From Gammaproteobacteria bacterium (GTDB lineage Bacteria; Pseudomonadota; Gammaproteobacteria; SZUA-229): a stretch of 64,000 nucleotides of DNA. Position numbers and translations under genes: made by a program. Of this stretch, positions 56,215 to 64,000 are shown piece after piece; the stretch's first letter is position 1, and each line of letters opens with the position of its first letter. The notes beneath the pieces are model-generated. The model saw only the letters and a program-made list of their open reading frames with translations, was not told where the DNA came from and searched no databases. Where the stretch lies: NCBI GenBank assembly GCA_030148865.1, contig JASBSR010000002.1:1-64000 (forward strand). Direction: 5' to 3'.

Positions 56215-56538
56215 ATGAAAGCGAATAAAAAGTTAGAGGCAATTTTTTACGTTGATGATTCTACGGTTCATGGGAAAGGTCTGTACGCCAAAGTCAAAAT
56301 TAAGAAAGGCGAATATCTGGGCACATACGATGGCCCGGAAGTGAATGGCAATGGCATGCATGTCCTTTGGGTCGAAGACGATGACGGGCAATGGCGTGGT
56401 CGTGATGGCAAGAACCTGCTACGTTACCTTAATCACAGTAACTCGCCACACGCTGAATTTGATGGCTTCGACTTATATGCTCTGCAAAATATCACTCCTG
56501 GAGTTGAAATTACTATTCATTATGGAGAGGAGTTCTAG
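56215..56538 (+). CDS. Small SET-domain protein
   Basis: 107 residues making up nearly a bare SET fold: GKGLYAKVKIKKGEYLGTYD near 20-39, the cofactor motif RYLNHSNSPHAEF near 70-82, and ITIHYGEEF at the end in the place of the GEEITxDYG motif. SET proteins methylate lysine using S-adenosylmethionine. Bacterial ones are scattered and mostly uncharacterised. Unusual start context (see the ribosome-binding-site entry): with a CTG start it gains eight residues. Stands alone between the PDC protein and an uncharacterised stretch. Confidence 0.85.
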   Translation: MKANKKLEAIFYVDDSTVHGKGLYAKVKIKKGEYLGTYDGPEVNGNGMHVLWVEDDDGQWRGRDGKNLLRYLNHSNSPHAEFDGFDLYALQNITPGVEITIHYGEEF

Positions 56539-56920
56539 CTCATACGCCCGAGAGCGCTGGATGGAAAGGCATAGCTAAGCCCGATCTCTGATAAAATGCA
56601 ATGTTTTGCGCAAAGACTGCTCAACGCCATTCGTGGCGTGGCCAACTGCATTCGTTATCAATCCTCTGAGGCAGTAATCATGGATGGCAGCAATGGGTAT
56701 CTATGTTGCCAATGACGCGCGCAAACGCGCGTTTGAAGTTGCTCAGCGGTATCGTTTATCTCCCGAGATGGTGGACCATGCTGCAATCAGGGCGGCGCGT
56801 GTCGAGCCGGTGTTGCGCCAGTCTCAGCCGGTATCAGGGGGGGGCAGCTGATGTGATGTCACCGTTTATATCGAAATTAGCGACTATCCCGGTCGCGGTG
56901 CCTGAAAGCACAGTGCTGGC
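56539..56920. other. Interval with a doubtful small ORF
   Basis: A 52-codon plus-strand frame at 56693-56851 (MGIYVANDARKRAFEVAQRY, then RLSPEMVDHAAIRAARVEPV) is helical and protein-like but has no ribosome-binding site and no recognised family. It may be a remnant. Nothing else stands out. Confidence 0.35.
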
Positions 56921-57304
56921 TTAACTATCGACGGGTAAATAAAAGAATACAAAACGGCCAGCTTCGACATCGATCTTCAGCGTAGCACCGTGGTACAGAC
57001 CGTAATCCACGTAGCCAGGAATTGCACCATCGACATGGCATTCACTGGCATGCTGCGGTGACTCAAAATCACGATCGCGATCGTACCAGGACAGCAGCAT
57101 GTGAGAGCCGAGCTTATCTTCAGCAATTCGATCTGACAGGCTCATGGCGTCGCGATAATCACGCAACGACGGGGTGGGATTTAGTTCGATAATTTCCACG
57201 CCCTCGTAAGAAAGAGGTGATATATCGTAGTGAGATTCACTGCTGGAGGGATCCTGACTCATTTTATAAAGTGTTATCGATTGTGGCGCAATTGTTAATG
57301 GCAT
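56921..57304 (-). CDS. AF1514-like small protein
   Basis: Up to 127 residues (ATG 57302-57304, GGAA upstream; another ATG is 14 codons later). Central motif MLLSWYDRDRDFESPQHASE near 69-88, then a C-terminal beta region (DYGLYHGATLKIDVEAGRFVF). The LLSWYD...SP pattern resembles the AF1514 family of archaeal and bacterial proteins with unknown function. No signal or membrane segment. Divergent from the ferredoxin-NADP reductase gene. Confidence 0.6.
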   Translation of the reverse strand: MPLTIAPQSITLYKMSQDPSSSESHYDISPLSYEGVEIIELNPTPSLRDYRDAMSLSDRIAEDKLGSHMLLSWYDRDRDFESPQHASECHVDGAIPGYVDYGLYHGATLKIDVEAGRFVFFYLPVDS

Positions 57305-57451
57305 TGTTCCACAGGCATGTTATTAGATACAACGCTTTCCCGACCAGCTGTAGCGAACAGGTGAACTGGGCGGTGAGCTATAGTCTGCTGACAAATACAA
57401 TCCTTGCTGGATGTATTGTTATCCGGGACGCGAGATTGTTACACTCCAGTA

Positions 57452-58201
57452 ATGGCAAACTGGTTACAAGGTGAAATTACCCAGAACAAACAATGGAATC
57501 AGCGTTTGTTCTCGTTACGTGTGCGGTTGCAGACGCAGGCACCCAAATTTAAGGCCGGTCAGTTCGTGCGGATCGCGCTGGAGATTGGCGGCGAAATTGT
57601 TGCCAGACCTTATTCGCTGGTGAATGCTCCTGACGATGATGAACTGGAAGTTTATTTTAATATCGTGCCGGAAGGGCCGCTGACGCCGCAGCTGGCGCAG
57701 TTACAGACAGGTGATAGCGTGCTGGTCGGGGAAAAAGCTAGTGGTTTTCTTGTTATCGATGAAATTCCAGAGTGCAAATACTTATGGCTGTTTGCCACTG
57801 GCACTGGTATCGGACCATTTTTGTCGATACTAAAAACCGCACAGCCCTGGCAGCGGTTTGAAAAAATTGTGCTCGCCTATAGTGTGCGTACGCGTGACGA
57901 ACTGGCCTATCTGGATCTGATTCGTAACCTTCAGACTCAGCATCCCGGACAGTTTAGCTTCGTACCATTATTCACCCGTGAAGTGGGTGCTGATGCATTA
58001 TCGACGCGTATTCCCGAGGCGATTAGTTCGGGCAGTCTCGAAGCACGCACAGGTATCACCCTGTCTGCGGATGACTCGCATCTGATGATGTGTGGCAATT
58101 CCGAGATGATCACTGAAGTGTCCAGTCTACTCGAAACCAGAGGCATGCGCCGTCATCGACGTCGTGAGCCCGGCCACATTACCACCGAAAAATATCACTA
58201 G
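57452..58201 (+). CDS. fpr: Ferredoxin-NADP reductase
   Basis: A 249-residue flavoenzyme from the ATG at 57452, which gives the E. coli Fpr length; 16 extra upstream codons were rejected. FAD motif RPYSLVNAP near 50-58, GPLTPQL near 75-81, NADP motif ATGTGIGPFLSIL near 113-125 and the MMCGNSEMI segment near 213-221. It exchanges electrons between NADPH and ferredoxin or flavodoxin. Cytoplasmic; appears monocistronic. Confidence 0.94.
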   Translation: MANWLQGEITQNKQWNQRLFSLRVRLQTQAPKFKAGQFVRIALEIGGEIVARPYSLVNAPDDDELEVYFNIVPEGPLTPQLAQLQTGDSVLVGEKASGFLVIDEIPECKYLWLFATGTGIGPFLSILKTAQPWQRFEKIVLAYSVRTRDELAYLDLIRNLQTQHPGQFSFVPLFTREVGADALSTRIPEAISSGSLEARTGITLSADDSHLMMCGNSEMITEVSSLLETRGMRRHRRREPGHITTEKYH

Positions 58202-58357
58202 CGGATACCCCGGGTACACACAAATAATCGCGGCTATTCTCGCGTTTGATTAAACAGTGAATGCATGATTACCGCGAGCACATACAACGCGGTTTTTGTC
58301 GATCGCATTTCAGTAGTACGATTCCTGTATCTAGCTTCGATATTTGATGGCTTGCCC

Positions 58358-59035
58358 TTATTCAGGCAGGTTTTGCGCCAGAAACCGGCGGAAGTTGTGC
58401 GCGTCTACAATTTGCGTACCATCACAGTTGAATTGCATTTGTACAATACCCTGAACAATACAGATCGAAATATTGCGTAGATAATAATCTTGAATTTCGC
58501 GTAGCTTGCGCACGGTGCTCAAAATGCCGGAAATATTTTCCGGTTCCAGTGGCAACCATTTTTCAGAGCGTCGATTCAGAATATTCTGCCAGTAAGTCGG
58601 CATTTGTTTGTAGTGCCGGCTGTTGCGTAGGGTGGCGTACAGCTCTCGCATCAGGCTGATTTTGTCCTCATAGCTGATTTTGGGAAAATGGCGGTCGAGG
58701 TAGTCGCGATCTGCAAGACGGGTGGCATCATGGGTCTCCTGGCGCAGAGGGTCAAAAATCGACAGAGTGCGAATCTCACCGCTATTAAACGCAACGTATA
58801 GCCGGTAAATGCCACGATTGAGCAGCAGTTCCTGAAGGTTGGGTTCCAGCGCTTCGAACACGGCATCGACCGAGCTGGCATAACGTTTGCGCAAAGAAGT
58901 GCTTTCGCGCAGCGAGGGGTCGCCCTTAATGCCCACCTGCACCTGGTCGGGGTGCAGACCAGCGGCGCTGACGATGCTTTCTTTGAGCACCAATTCTTCC
59001 AGGTTTTCATCTTGATCGGGCAATGTTTCTTGCAT
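58358..59035 (-). CDS. Uncharacterised protein sharing a C-terminal motif with the PDC protein
   Basis: A 225-residue soluble protein. Residues about 60-125 (LLLNRGIYRLYVAFNSGEIR, then TLSIFDPLRQETHDATRLAD) form a predicted sensor-like beta region. The C-terminus has DYYLRNISICIVQGIVQMQF then NCDGTQIVDAHNFRRFL. I do not know a function. The C-terminal segment matches that of the protein at 55,060. Confidence 0.7.
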   Translation of the reverse strand: MQETLPDQDENLEELVLKESIVSAAGLHPDQVQVGIKGDPSLRESTSLRKRYASSVDAVFEALEPNLQELLLNRGIYRLYVAFNSGEIRTLSIFDPLRQETHDATRLADRDYLDRHFPKISYEDKISLMRELYATLRNSRHYKQMPTYWQNILNRRSEKWLPLEPENISGILSTVRKLREIQDYYLRNISICIVQGIVQMQFNCDGTQIVDAHNFRRFLAQNLPE

Positions 59036-59254
59036 AGCGCTTTAACGTCGACTTGTGTAAGGTTTGAGGTGTGTGGCTAGGGCCTGTTATGGCAAAAGCC
59101 GGCACAGTTGTGCTGAATTGCGCATTCTTTGTCAGTTTAAGGCTATTATATTGTTATTTATATGAAATTTATCTGACCGTCAGGCGACAATCTGGTGAAA
59201 ATAGCGCCGACAGAGTTTAAAAAGCAACTATAACTATTGGAAAAAGTGTAAGCC

Positions 59255-61225
59255 ATGTACGAATCGTTCTATGGTCTGAAGCACAGACCATTTTCCATGC
59301 TACCCGACCCCGGGTTTCTGTATCTTAGCAAGAAGCACCAGACGGCGCTGACCCTGCTGGAGTATGCGCTCTACAATAACGCCGGGCTCTGCGTTATCAG
59401 CGGCGATATTGGCGCGGGCAAAACCACCTTGCTGCGCAAATTACTGGAGAATATGGAAGACCATATCACGGTCGGTATGATCACCAATACCCATCAGTCC
59501 TTTGGCGAATTGCTCGACTGGGTATTGTCAGCTTATGGGATACACCAGCCCGGTCTCAATAAAGTCGAAGCGCATCAGGCTTTTCTGGACTTTTTGCTGG
59601 CTCAGTACGCGAAACAGAAAACTGTACTGCTGATCGTCGATGAAGCCCAGAACATGAGCGCAGGGACTCTGGAAGAGCTGCGTATGCTGAGCAATATCAA
59701 CACTGGCAGGGATCAGCTGCTGCAAATTATTCTAGCGGGTCAGCCCGAACTCAAAGACACCCTGCGTCGCCCCGAACTCAAACAGTTTATCCAGCGCATC
59801 GCTGTGGATTATCATCTGGGCGCGCTTACGCACGACGAAACCTTTGGCTATATTCGCCATCGCCTGCTCACTGCGGGCGCCAGGCGCGATATTTTCACGC
59901 CACTAGCCTGCGAACGCATCCACGAATACAGTGGCGGCGTACCACGATTGATCAATCTGCTCTGTGACACGGTGATGGTCTATGGTTTCGCCGATCAGGC
60001 CAAGCTGATCGGCGAAAACCTGGTCGACGAAATGGTACGCGAGCGCATGGCCGACAGTCTGGTGCCGATTCGACGACCAGCACGTTCGCCGCACTCCGAC
60101 GAACCGACACCACCCGAGACCACACCACCACCGGCGCAGCTCTCGCGGGTGTCTGCCGAGTCCAGAAAGCAGACAGTAAGGTCTACCGCCGAAAAAAAAA
60201 CGGTAAAAAAAAGCCGGCCTGAGCAAGCGTCAAAACCATCATCCCGGGTCATTTCGCACACCTCGAGCCGGTCACCGCATGCCACGCTCAAAGCCGTGAG
60301 CACGTTGCCGCAGGCCGATTACGAAGCCCCGCCCGAATCGGTACCGGGCTCGGTTGATACTGAACCAGAAGCCACCGTCGCTGAGGTTTTAGCTGCCGCG
60401 CCCGAGACCCGCTCGGACCTCGGCACTACAACTGTCGCTGCTGGCTCCAGAGACTTGCCCGGGCAGCCTGCTACGAGCAGTGCGCTGGCCACAGAGTTGC
60501 CGGTCGGAGCAGGCGCGAAGCCGCCCCGGAAGCAGGTCAATACGTGGCTGGTCGCCGGGTTGGGGCTTGCTATCGTCGCACTGGTATTTTATCTGGCGGT
60601 TACCCTCGCCATGCGACTGAGCGAGGCGACTCAGCAGGTCGGACAAATCGACCGGGAAGACCGAGTGGTACCGGTTGAGACCGAGCAGGAAAAGTCAGCG
60701 CGCCTGGAACGCGAGCTGGAGCAGGCGCAGCGTCAGGAGCGCGAGCTGCGCGAGCGTTATGAGACCGAAGCGCGTGCTCTGCAGCAACAACACGATGCTG
60801 CCGAGGCGAAAGCTCGCCAGCAGCAAAGCGCCGCCGCCGAGCAGGCCCGCAAAGCAGAAGCCAGAGCGCGGGCAGCAGAAGAGGCGAGATTGAAGGCACA
60901 GCGTGAAATTCAGGCACAGGTGAAACAGGCGGCGCAAAAACGTCAAGCCGCAGCAGCACAGGCACGGCAGCTGGCGATTGAAAAAGAATTGCAGACCGCA
61001 ATTGTCGAAGAAGAAGAACGTAGAGTGCGCGAACTGGAACGTCACCTGCAAGAATTGCAAACACCGGCGTCGCCAGCCACGAACCCGTCGACTAAGCAGC
61101 TACCACAGTCGCCGGCGCAGGAGGCCGCAACCAGTGACGCAGTTAGCAGTGACCCCAGGCTGGAATTTACCACTGACCCCTGTCAGGGGGCTTCCGCCAG
61201 ATTTCTGTCCACCTGCCGAAAATAG
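59255..61225 (+). CDS. ExeA/GspA-like AAA ATPase with membrane anchor and coiled coil
   Basis: A 656-residue protein starting MYESFYGLKHRPFSMLPDPG, the ExeA-family opening. AAA domain: Walker A SGDIGAGKTT (49-58), Walker B LLIVDE (125-130), sensor region AGQPEL. It ends about residue 265. A Pro/Ser/Thr-rich linker (270-425), one TM (about 432-452), then a highly charged Arg/Gln/Glu coiled coil (about 465-605) and a short tail with two cysteines follow. The ATPase part is cytoplasmic and the coil periplasmic. ExeA-type ATPases help assemble secretion or envelope complexes. The long coil is unusual for the family. Confidence 0.85.
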   Translation: MYESFYGLKHRPFSMLPDPGFLYLSKKHQTALTLLEYALYNNAGLCVISGDIGAGKTTLLRKLLENMEDHITVGMITNTHQSFGELLDWVLSAYGIHQPGLNKVEAHQAFLDFLLAQYAKQKTVLLIVDEAQNMSAGTLEELRMLSNINTGRDQLLQIILAGQPELKDTLRRPELKQFIQRIAVDYHLGALTHDETFGYIRHRLLTAGARRDIFTPLACERIHEYSGGVPRLINLLCDTVMVYGFADQAKLIGENLVDEMVRERMADSLVPIRRPARSPHSDEPTPPETTPPPAQLSRVSAESRKQTVRSTAEKKTVKKSRPEQASKPSSRVISHTSSRSPHATLKAVSTLPQADYEAPPESVPGSVDTEPEATVAEVLAAAPETRSDLGTTTVAAGSRDLPGQPATSSALATELPVGAGAKPPRKQVNTWLVAGLGLAIVALVFYLAVTLAMRLSEATQQVGQIDREDRVVPVETEQEKSARLERELEQAQRQERELRERYETEARALQQQHDAAEAKARQQQSAAAEQARKAEARARAAEEARLKAQREIQAQVKQAAQKRQAAAAQARQLAIEKELQTAIVEEEERRVRELERHLQELQTPASPATNPSTKQLPQSPAQEAATSDAVSSDPRLEFTTDPCQGASARFLSTCRK

Positions 61226-61705
61226 CCTGGCGTTACTCAGGCTGGATCTGCCAGCAGCTGAGATGCTGAAAAGTAGCGCAGCATAACACCATGATCTGCA
61301 AGTGACTTGGCAGCATGATCGCCCATGATTTTAGCGTTGTGAGGTATGCGTTGGTTATAGATAAATACTTTTGGCAGTTAATATCAAAGCCGTGATTCGG
61401 CGAGTCAGGGCTGCATTCCGGCTGGTAGCCAATATGCCGCAGTTTATTTGTTGCGCGGATTAAATTTTTTTACCGTCATCCGGCGCTGGTAACTGACTGC
61501 GCCGTCGCCAGATTTTTCCCCAGCGGTCGTCATCGAAATACAATCTGATCGATAATCCATAAACAACGCGTTGCTGAAAATCGGTAATACCCCTGGGCTC
61601 GGTGAATTTGCCGCCTGACAAGGGTGTAAATTTTCCTGTTTTGGCCGATGATGGAATAAAACTTGTTAGTATCTGTAGTTAATATTCGTTTTCATTTTAA
61701 GCCGC
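61226..61705. other. Interval with a possible decayed minus-strand gene
   Basis: 480 bases without a clear gene. On the minus strand, 61621-61460 reads LSGGKFTEPRGITDFQQRVV, then YGLSIRLYFDDDRWGKIWRR, 53 codons from a TTG, with no ATG upstream. The sequence looks protein-like and may be the 3' end of a lost gene. Confidence 0.35.
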
Positions 61706-62092
61706 ATGCGTTCAGAAAACTCCACATTGCTTGCCATCACCGAGTTCGGCGGCTACCCGGATTTCAGCCCGCTGTACCAGCAGGCCGGTTTCGAAGTGGT
61801 AAAGACCGACAGCGTGCGCAAGGCGGTGAAGTTGATTCGTCAGCACCAGCCACGCGTACTGGTGGCCGAGTTTAATTTTCAGTCTGATTTTCGCGATCGT
61901 ACCAGCAGTCTGGAAACTCTGTTGTCGAGCAGTCAGGGCAGGTGCGAGGCTAGTATGATTGTGTTTTATGAAAAAGAATATCGTGAGCACTACCGGCGCT
62001 TCCTGGATCGCCATCAGGTATTCAAATCTCTGGAATTTCCCGTCGATGAACAACGCCTGAAGCAGGCGCTGGAGCAGATTGCAAATGCTTAA
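61706..62092 (+). CDS. Pseudo-receiver-like small protein
   Basis: A 128-residue alpha/beta protein with a CheY-like progression: LLAITEFGGYPDFSPLYQQA, GFEVVKTDSVRKAVKLIRQH, QPRVLVAEFNFQSDFRDRTS, ASMIVFYEKEYREH, VFKSLEFPVDEQRLKQAL. The strand-3 position has a Glu (VAEFNF) rather than the phospho-Asp, and the closing lysine is replaced (EFPVD). Likely a non-phosphorylated receiver fold. Its stop overlaps the start of the next gene (8 bases), so the two are coupled. Confidence 0.7.
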   Translation: MRSENSTLLAITEFGGYPDFSPLYQQAGFEVVKTDSVRKAVKLIRQHQPRVLVAEFNFQSDFRDRTSSLETLLSSSQGRCEASMIVFYEKEYREHYRRFLDRHQVFKSLEFPVDEQRLKQALEQIANA

Positions 62093-62747
62093 ACTGGTAT
62101 TTATTGATCAACCCGGGATGCACGAGCGCCATTTACGGCGGCGGGTGAATAATCCCCTGTTTGCGAATTCGAGCATGACGCAGCAGGATATTCTTGCTGC
62201 CCGTGCCCAGGATGAGCAGGAGCTGGAAGCCTTTTTGCAGGAATTTCATGCTCTCGCCCGTGACGCCAGCGCACTTGATGCCACCGCTGACAGCGAAGTT
62301 CTGATTGCGCTCAAATCACGACTGGATCAGAGTTACGAGCGCTGTTGCGGCCAGATGGGCGCGCACGCTGAGATCCAGCAGGGACTGGCAACCCTGATCG
62401 AGGCCATTATGGGCGCGGTAGTGCACGCTGCTGCGCACGATCCGCAGGCGCTGGCCCGGCTCGAAGACGAAATCGTGGCGCGTAAACAGCATTTTGAAAT
62501 GCTGGGCTATCCTTTGATTGTCGACATGCTGCGCCCGGATTCGCCGCTGGACGCGGATGAACTCGTGCCCAGCCTGCTCAGCGCGCCGGAAGATGAGGCG
62601 CTCGCCGCCGCCAGCCTGTTCGACACCGACCAGCGCAGTCTGGTCTGTCAGCAGGCACAGGCGCTGCTCGACCACCTGACCGGGGCGGGGGTTGATGTGC
62701 GTGCGGCGCAGCAGTTGCTCGATTCGATCCGGCAATTATCGGCTTAA
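62085..62747 (+). CDS. Uncharacterised helical protein
   Basis: A 220-residue protein starting MLKLVFIDQPGMHERHLRRR (a TTG two codons earlier is less likely). Almost all alpha-helical and acidic, with no membrane segment. I do not know the family, though the opening FIDQPGMxERHLRRRVxNPLF looks strongly conserved-type. Translationally coupled to the pseudo-receiver gene. Confidence 0.7.
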   Translation: MLKLVFIDQPGMHERHLRRRVNNPLFANSSMTQQDILAARAQDEQELEAFLQEFHALARDASALDATADSEVLIALKSRLDQSYERCCGQMGAHAEIQQGLATLIEAIMGAVVHAAAHDPQALARLEDEIVARKQHFEMLGYPLIVDMLRPDSPLDADELVPSLLSAPEDEALAAASLFDTDQRSLVCQQAQALLDHLTGAGVDVRAAQQLLDSIRQLSA

Positions 62748-62876
62748 ACCAGAGCCAGCCAGTAATCGGCTCGACCGGCTGTCAAAGCCAGGCTAATCCC
62801 TTTATTATTACAGTTGTATTTGTGGTCGGTTTTGCAGTACAAAGCGCGACTCTGTTAATTCTTGTGGAACAGCCCT

Positions 62877-63578
62877 ATGGTACAGCCTGACAATCCGGAT
62901 GACCTGCTTATCGAAAGCTCGGAACCGACCCAGTCGATTGAGTTTCTTACCGAGTATCTCGAAAAAAAGCAGGCGGAATTAGCCGCGCTGCCAGAGACTG
63001 CCGATAACATCACCCGCGCGCGGCTGAAGCTGGATGTGGCCGAAGCCCTGGTGGGCGTCAACCGCAGCGACGAAGCCTGGGAAATGGCGCGTGCCGCGTT
63101 TGATGTGCTGCTCGTGTCCGAGGCCTGGCAGGAAGCCGTCGAAGCCTGTGATGTGCTCTATCAGACCGGTCAGCCGGCATCTCTACTGGCGCTCGCTCAC
63201 GGCGTCTGGCTGGCGGTGACTTATCCCATCGACCCCAGCCTGTCGGTCAATATGCTCAGCTATATTATCGATGAAACGCCTGCCAAAGCTGATGGCGCCG
63301 CCGTCGCTGCGGTCAGTGCGCATTACATTGCTGATATCCGCAGCAGCGGCAAGGCGCACGACAGCCTGACGTTTCTGACCCGGGAAATGCTCGCCAATGT
63401 TGCCAAAGCGCACTCCGCAGTGGCGGATCAGGAAGCAATGAATGTCTGGATGGAAAAGCTGGGTCTGTATGAACCGGAAGTGTTTCTGCCGCGTCTATCG
63501 CTGGTGCTGGGTGCAATCGTGCCGCAGGATCAATGGTGGTTTGATCGCGCAGCGCTGCGTGCGAAGATTCCTGACTAG
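62877..63578 (+). CDS. Uncharacterised TPR-like helical protein
   Basis: A 233-residue protein from the ATG at 62877 (an upstream TTG is less likely). Helical repeats: ARLKLDVAEALVGVNRSDEA, WEMARAAFDVLLVSEAWQEA, VEACDVLYQTGQPASLLALA. It ends QWWFDRAALRAKIPD. The pattern recalls tetratricopeptide-type adaptor proteins. No catalytic motif. It ends tail to tail with the repeat protein (4-base overlap of stops). Confidence 0.7.
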   Translation: MVQPDNPDDLLIESSEPTQSIEFLTEYLEKKQAELAALPETADNITRARLKLDVAEALVGVNRSDEAWEMARAAFDVLLVSEAWQEAVEACDVLYQTGQPASLLALAHGVWLAVTYPIDPSLSVNMLSYIIDETPAKADGAAVAAVSAHYIADIRSSGKAHDSLTFLTREMLANVAKAHSAVADQEAMNVWMEKLGLYEPEVFLPRLSLVLGAIVPQDQWWFDRAALRAKIPD

Positions 63579-64000
63579 TGGTCTTTTACCAGCGTCAGGC
63601 GGCTGATATCTGGCAGTGACGCGGCTTTTTTTTCTGGCGGGTGTTCTAGCAGATCTGCGCCGATGTCGGCGATACTGATGTCGCTGGTATCGAGGATCGG
63701 TGCTGCTGTTACCGGCTGTGGATGTTCGATCACATGGGCGCCGACTTCGGCCAGGGAGATATCACTGATGTCGCCGATGAGCACCGGTGTCATGGGTTGT
63801 GGATGTTCGATGACATGGGCGCCGACTTCGGCCAGGGAAATATTGCTGATGTCGCCGATGGGCGCCGGCGTGACGGGCTGTGGATGTTCGATCACATTGG
63901 CACCAACCTCGGCCATGCTGATATCGCCGGTGTCAATTTCAGTTTCGGGTGGACCCTGACCGACCCGGGTGCTGCCAGTGGTGGCTGGTGGCAAGCTGTC
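63575..64000 (-). CDS. Protein with 27-residue tandem repeats (partial)
   Basis: The frame is open to the right edge (reading DSLPPATTGS from base 64000), so the start lies outside. At least three near-identical 27-residue (81-base) units run GDISxISLAEVGAHVIEHPQ then PxTPxxI, followed by a diverged fourth (LDTSDISIADIGADLLEHPP) and a short tail. No signal or membrane part is visible here. Function unknown; regular repeats of this kind often form a binding surface. Confidence 0.8.
   Translation of the reverse strand, partial: DSLPPATTGSTRVGQGPPETEIDTGDISMAEVGANVIEHPQPVTPAPIGDISNISLAEVGAHVIEHPQPMTPVLIGDISDISLAEVGAHVIEHPQPVTAAPILDTSDISIADIGADLLEHPPEKKAASLPDISRLTLVKDH

Noticed and set aside
56693-56851. 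A 52-codon helical ORF after the SET gene
   Set aside because: Protein-like sequence but no ribosome-binding site or recognised family; not called as a gene.
63600-63960. Regular 81-base repeats considered as a CRISPR or satellite array
   Set aside because: Repeats are contiguous without unique spacers, keep one reading frame and encode near-identical peptides, so they are coding repeats.

Overview
The window looks like a chromosomal segment of a free-living gammaproteobacterium. The pointers are the gene order radC / coaBC-dut-algC-argB, the pyrE / exonuclease III (crc-locus) divergent pair, HemW, SrkA, YqhA, AmpG, SlyD with a His-rich tail, and a Pho cluster whose PstC and PstA are the enlarged gammaproteobacterial kind. 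I cannot name the genus. No rRNA, tRNA, CRISPR array, prophage or intact insertion sequence was seen. There are many two-component and c-di-GMP proteins, several decayed gene remnants, and families of palindromic intergenic repeats.

Layout. 1-3.9 kb: a terminator, an 88-bp tandem repeat, then malate dehydrogenase, malic enzyme, a secreted nuclease and ribosomal protein L31, all on the minus strand. 3.9-10.5 kb: two DUF4124 proteins flank xthA-ampG-hemW, pyrE and a TauE-type permease. 10.5-15.6 kb: argB, algC, dut and coaBC (minus), with radC divergent. 15.8-22.8 kb: small unknown or broken genes, then a 1148-residue hybrid kinase overlapping an HD-GYP regulator. 22.8-32.5 kb: a deacetylase-family gene, a response-regulator stub, and pstC-pstA-pstB-phoU-phoB-phoR-pstS with Pho-box-like repeats before pstC and pstS. 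32.5-43.3 kb: HAD phosphatase, M48 lipoprotein peptidase, MscS channel, uracil-DNA glycosylase, NhaD and SLC13 transporters, MsrA, BrkB-type membrane protein and a double-thioredoxin protein. 43.4-50.1 kb: a signalling island (diguanylate cyclase, TRIC-type channel, frameshifted GNAT, GAF kinase, Hpt-REC-REC-GGDEF, REC, and a degenerate REC). 50.1-59 kb: flavin reductases, YqhA, SrkA, an FNR-controlled 35-residue membrane peptide, SlyD, a PDC-sensor protein, a SET-domain protein and ferredoxin-NADP reductase. 59.2-64 kb: an ExeA-like ATPase with a membrane anchor and coiled coil, three uncharacterised soluble proteins, and the end of a protein built of 27-residue repeats.

How the genes work together. 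The Pho block is a complete phosphate uptake and sensing circuit: PhoR/PhoB sense and respond, PhoU couples to the transporter, and PstSCAB imports phosphate. The two kinase clusters share closely related GAF domains, and both connect to c-di-GMP (HD-GYP breakdown in one, GGDEF synthesis in the other). The best candidates for something undescribed are the FNR-box / 35-residue peptide / terminator unit near 53.8-54.0 kb, the ExeA-like cluster with the repeat protein at 59-64 kb, the GTGA-N6-TCAC operator before the second DUF4124 gene, and a MITE-like element flanked by a perfect 12-bp direct repeat at 10.5 kb.
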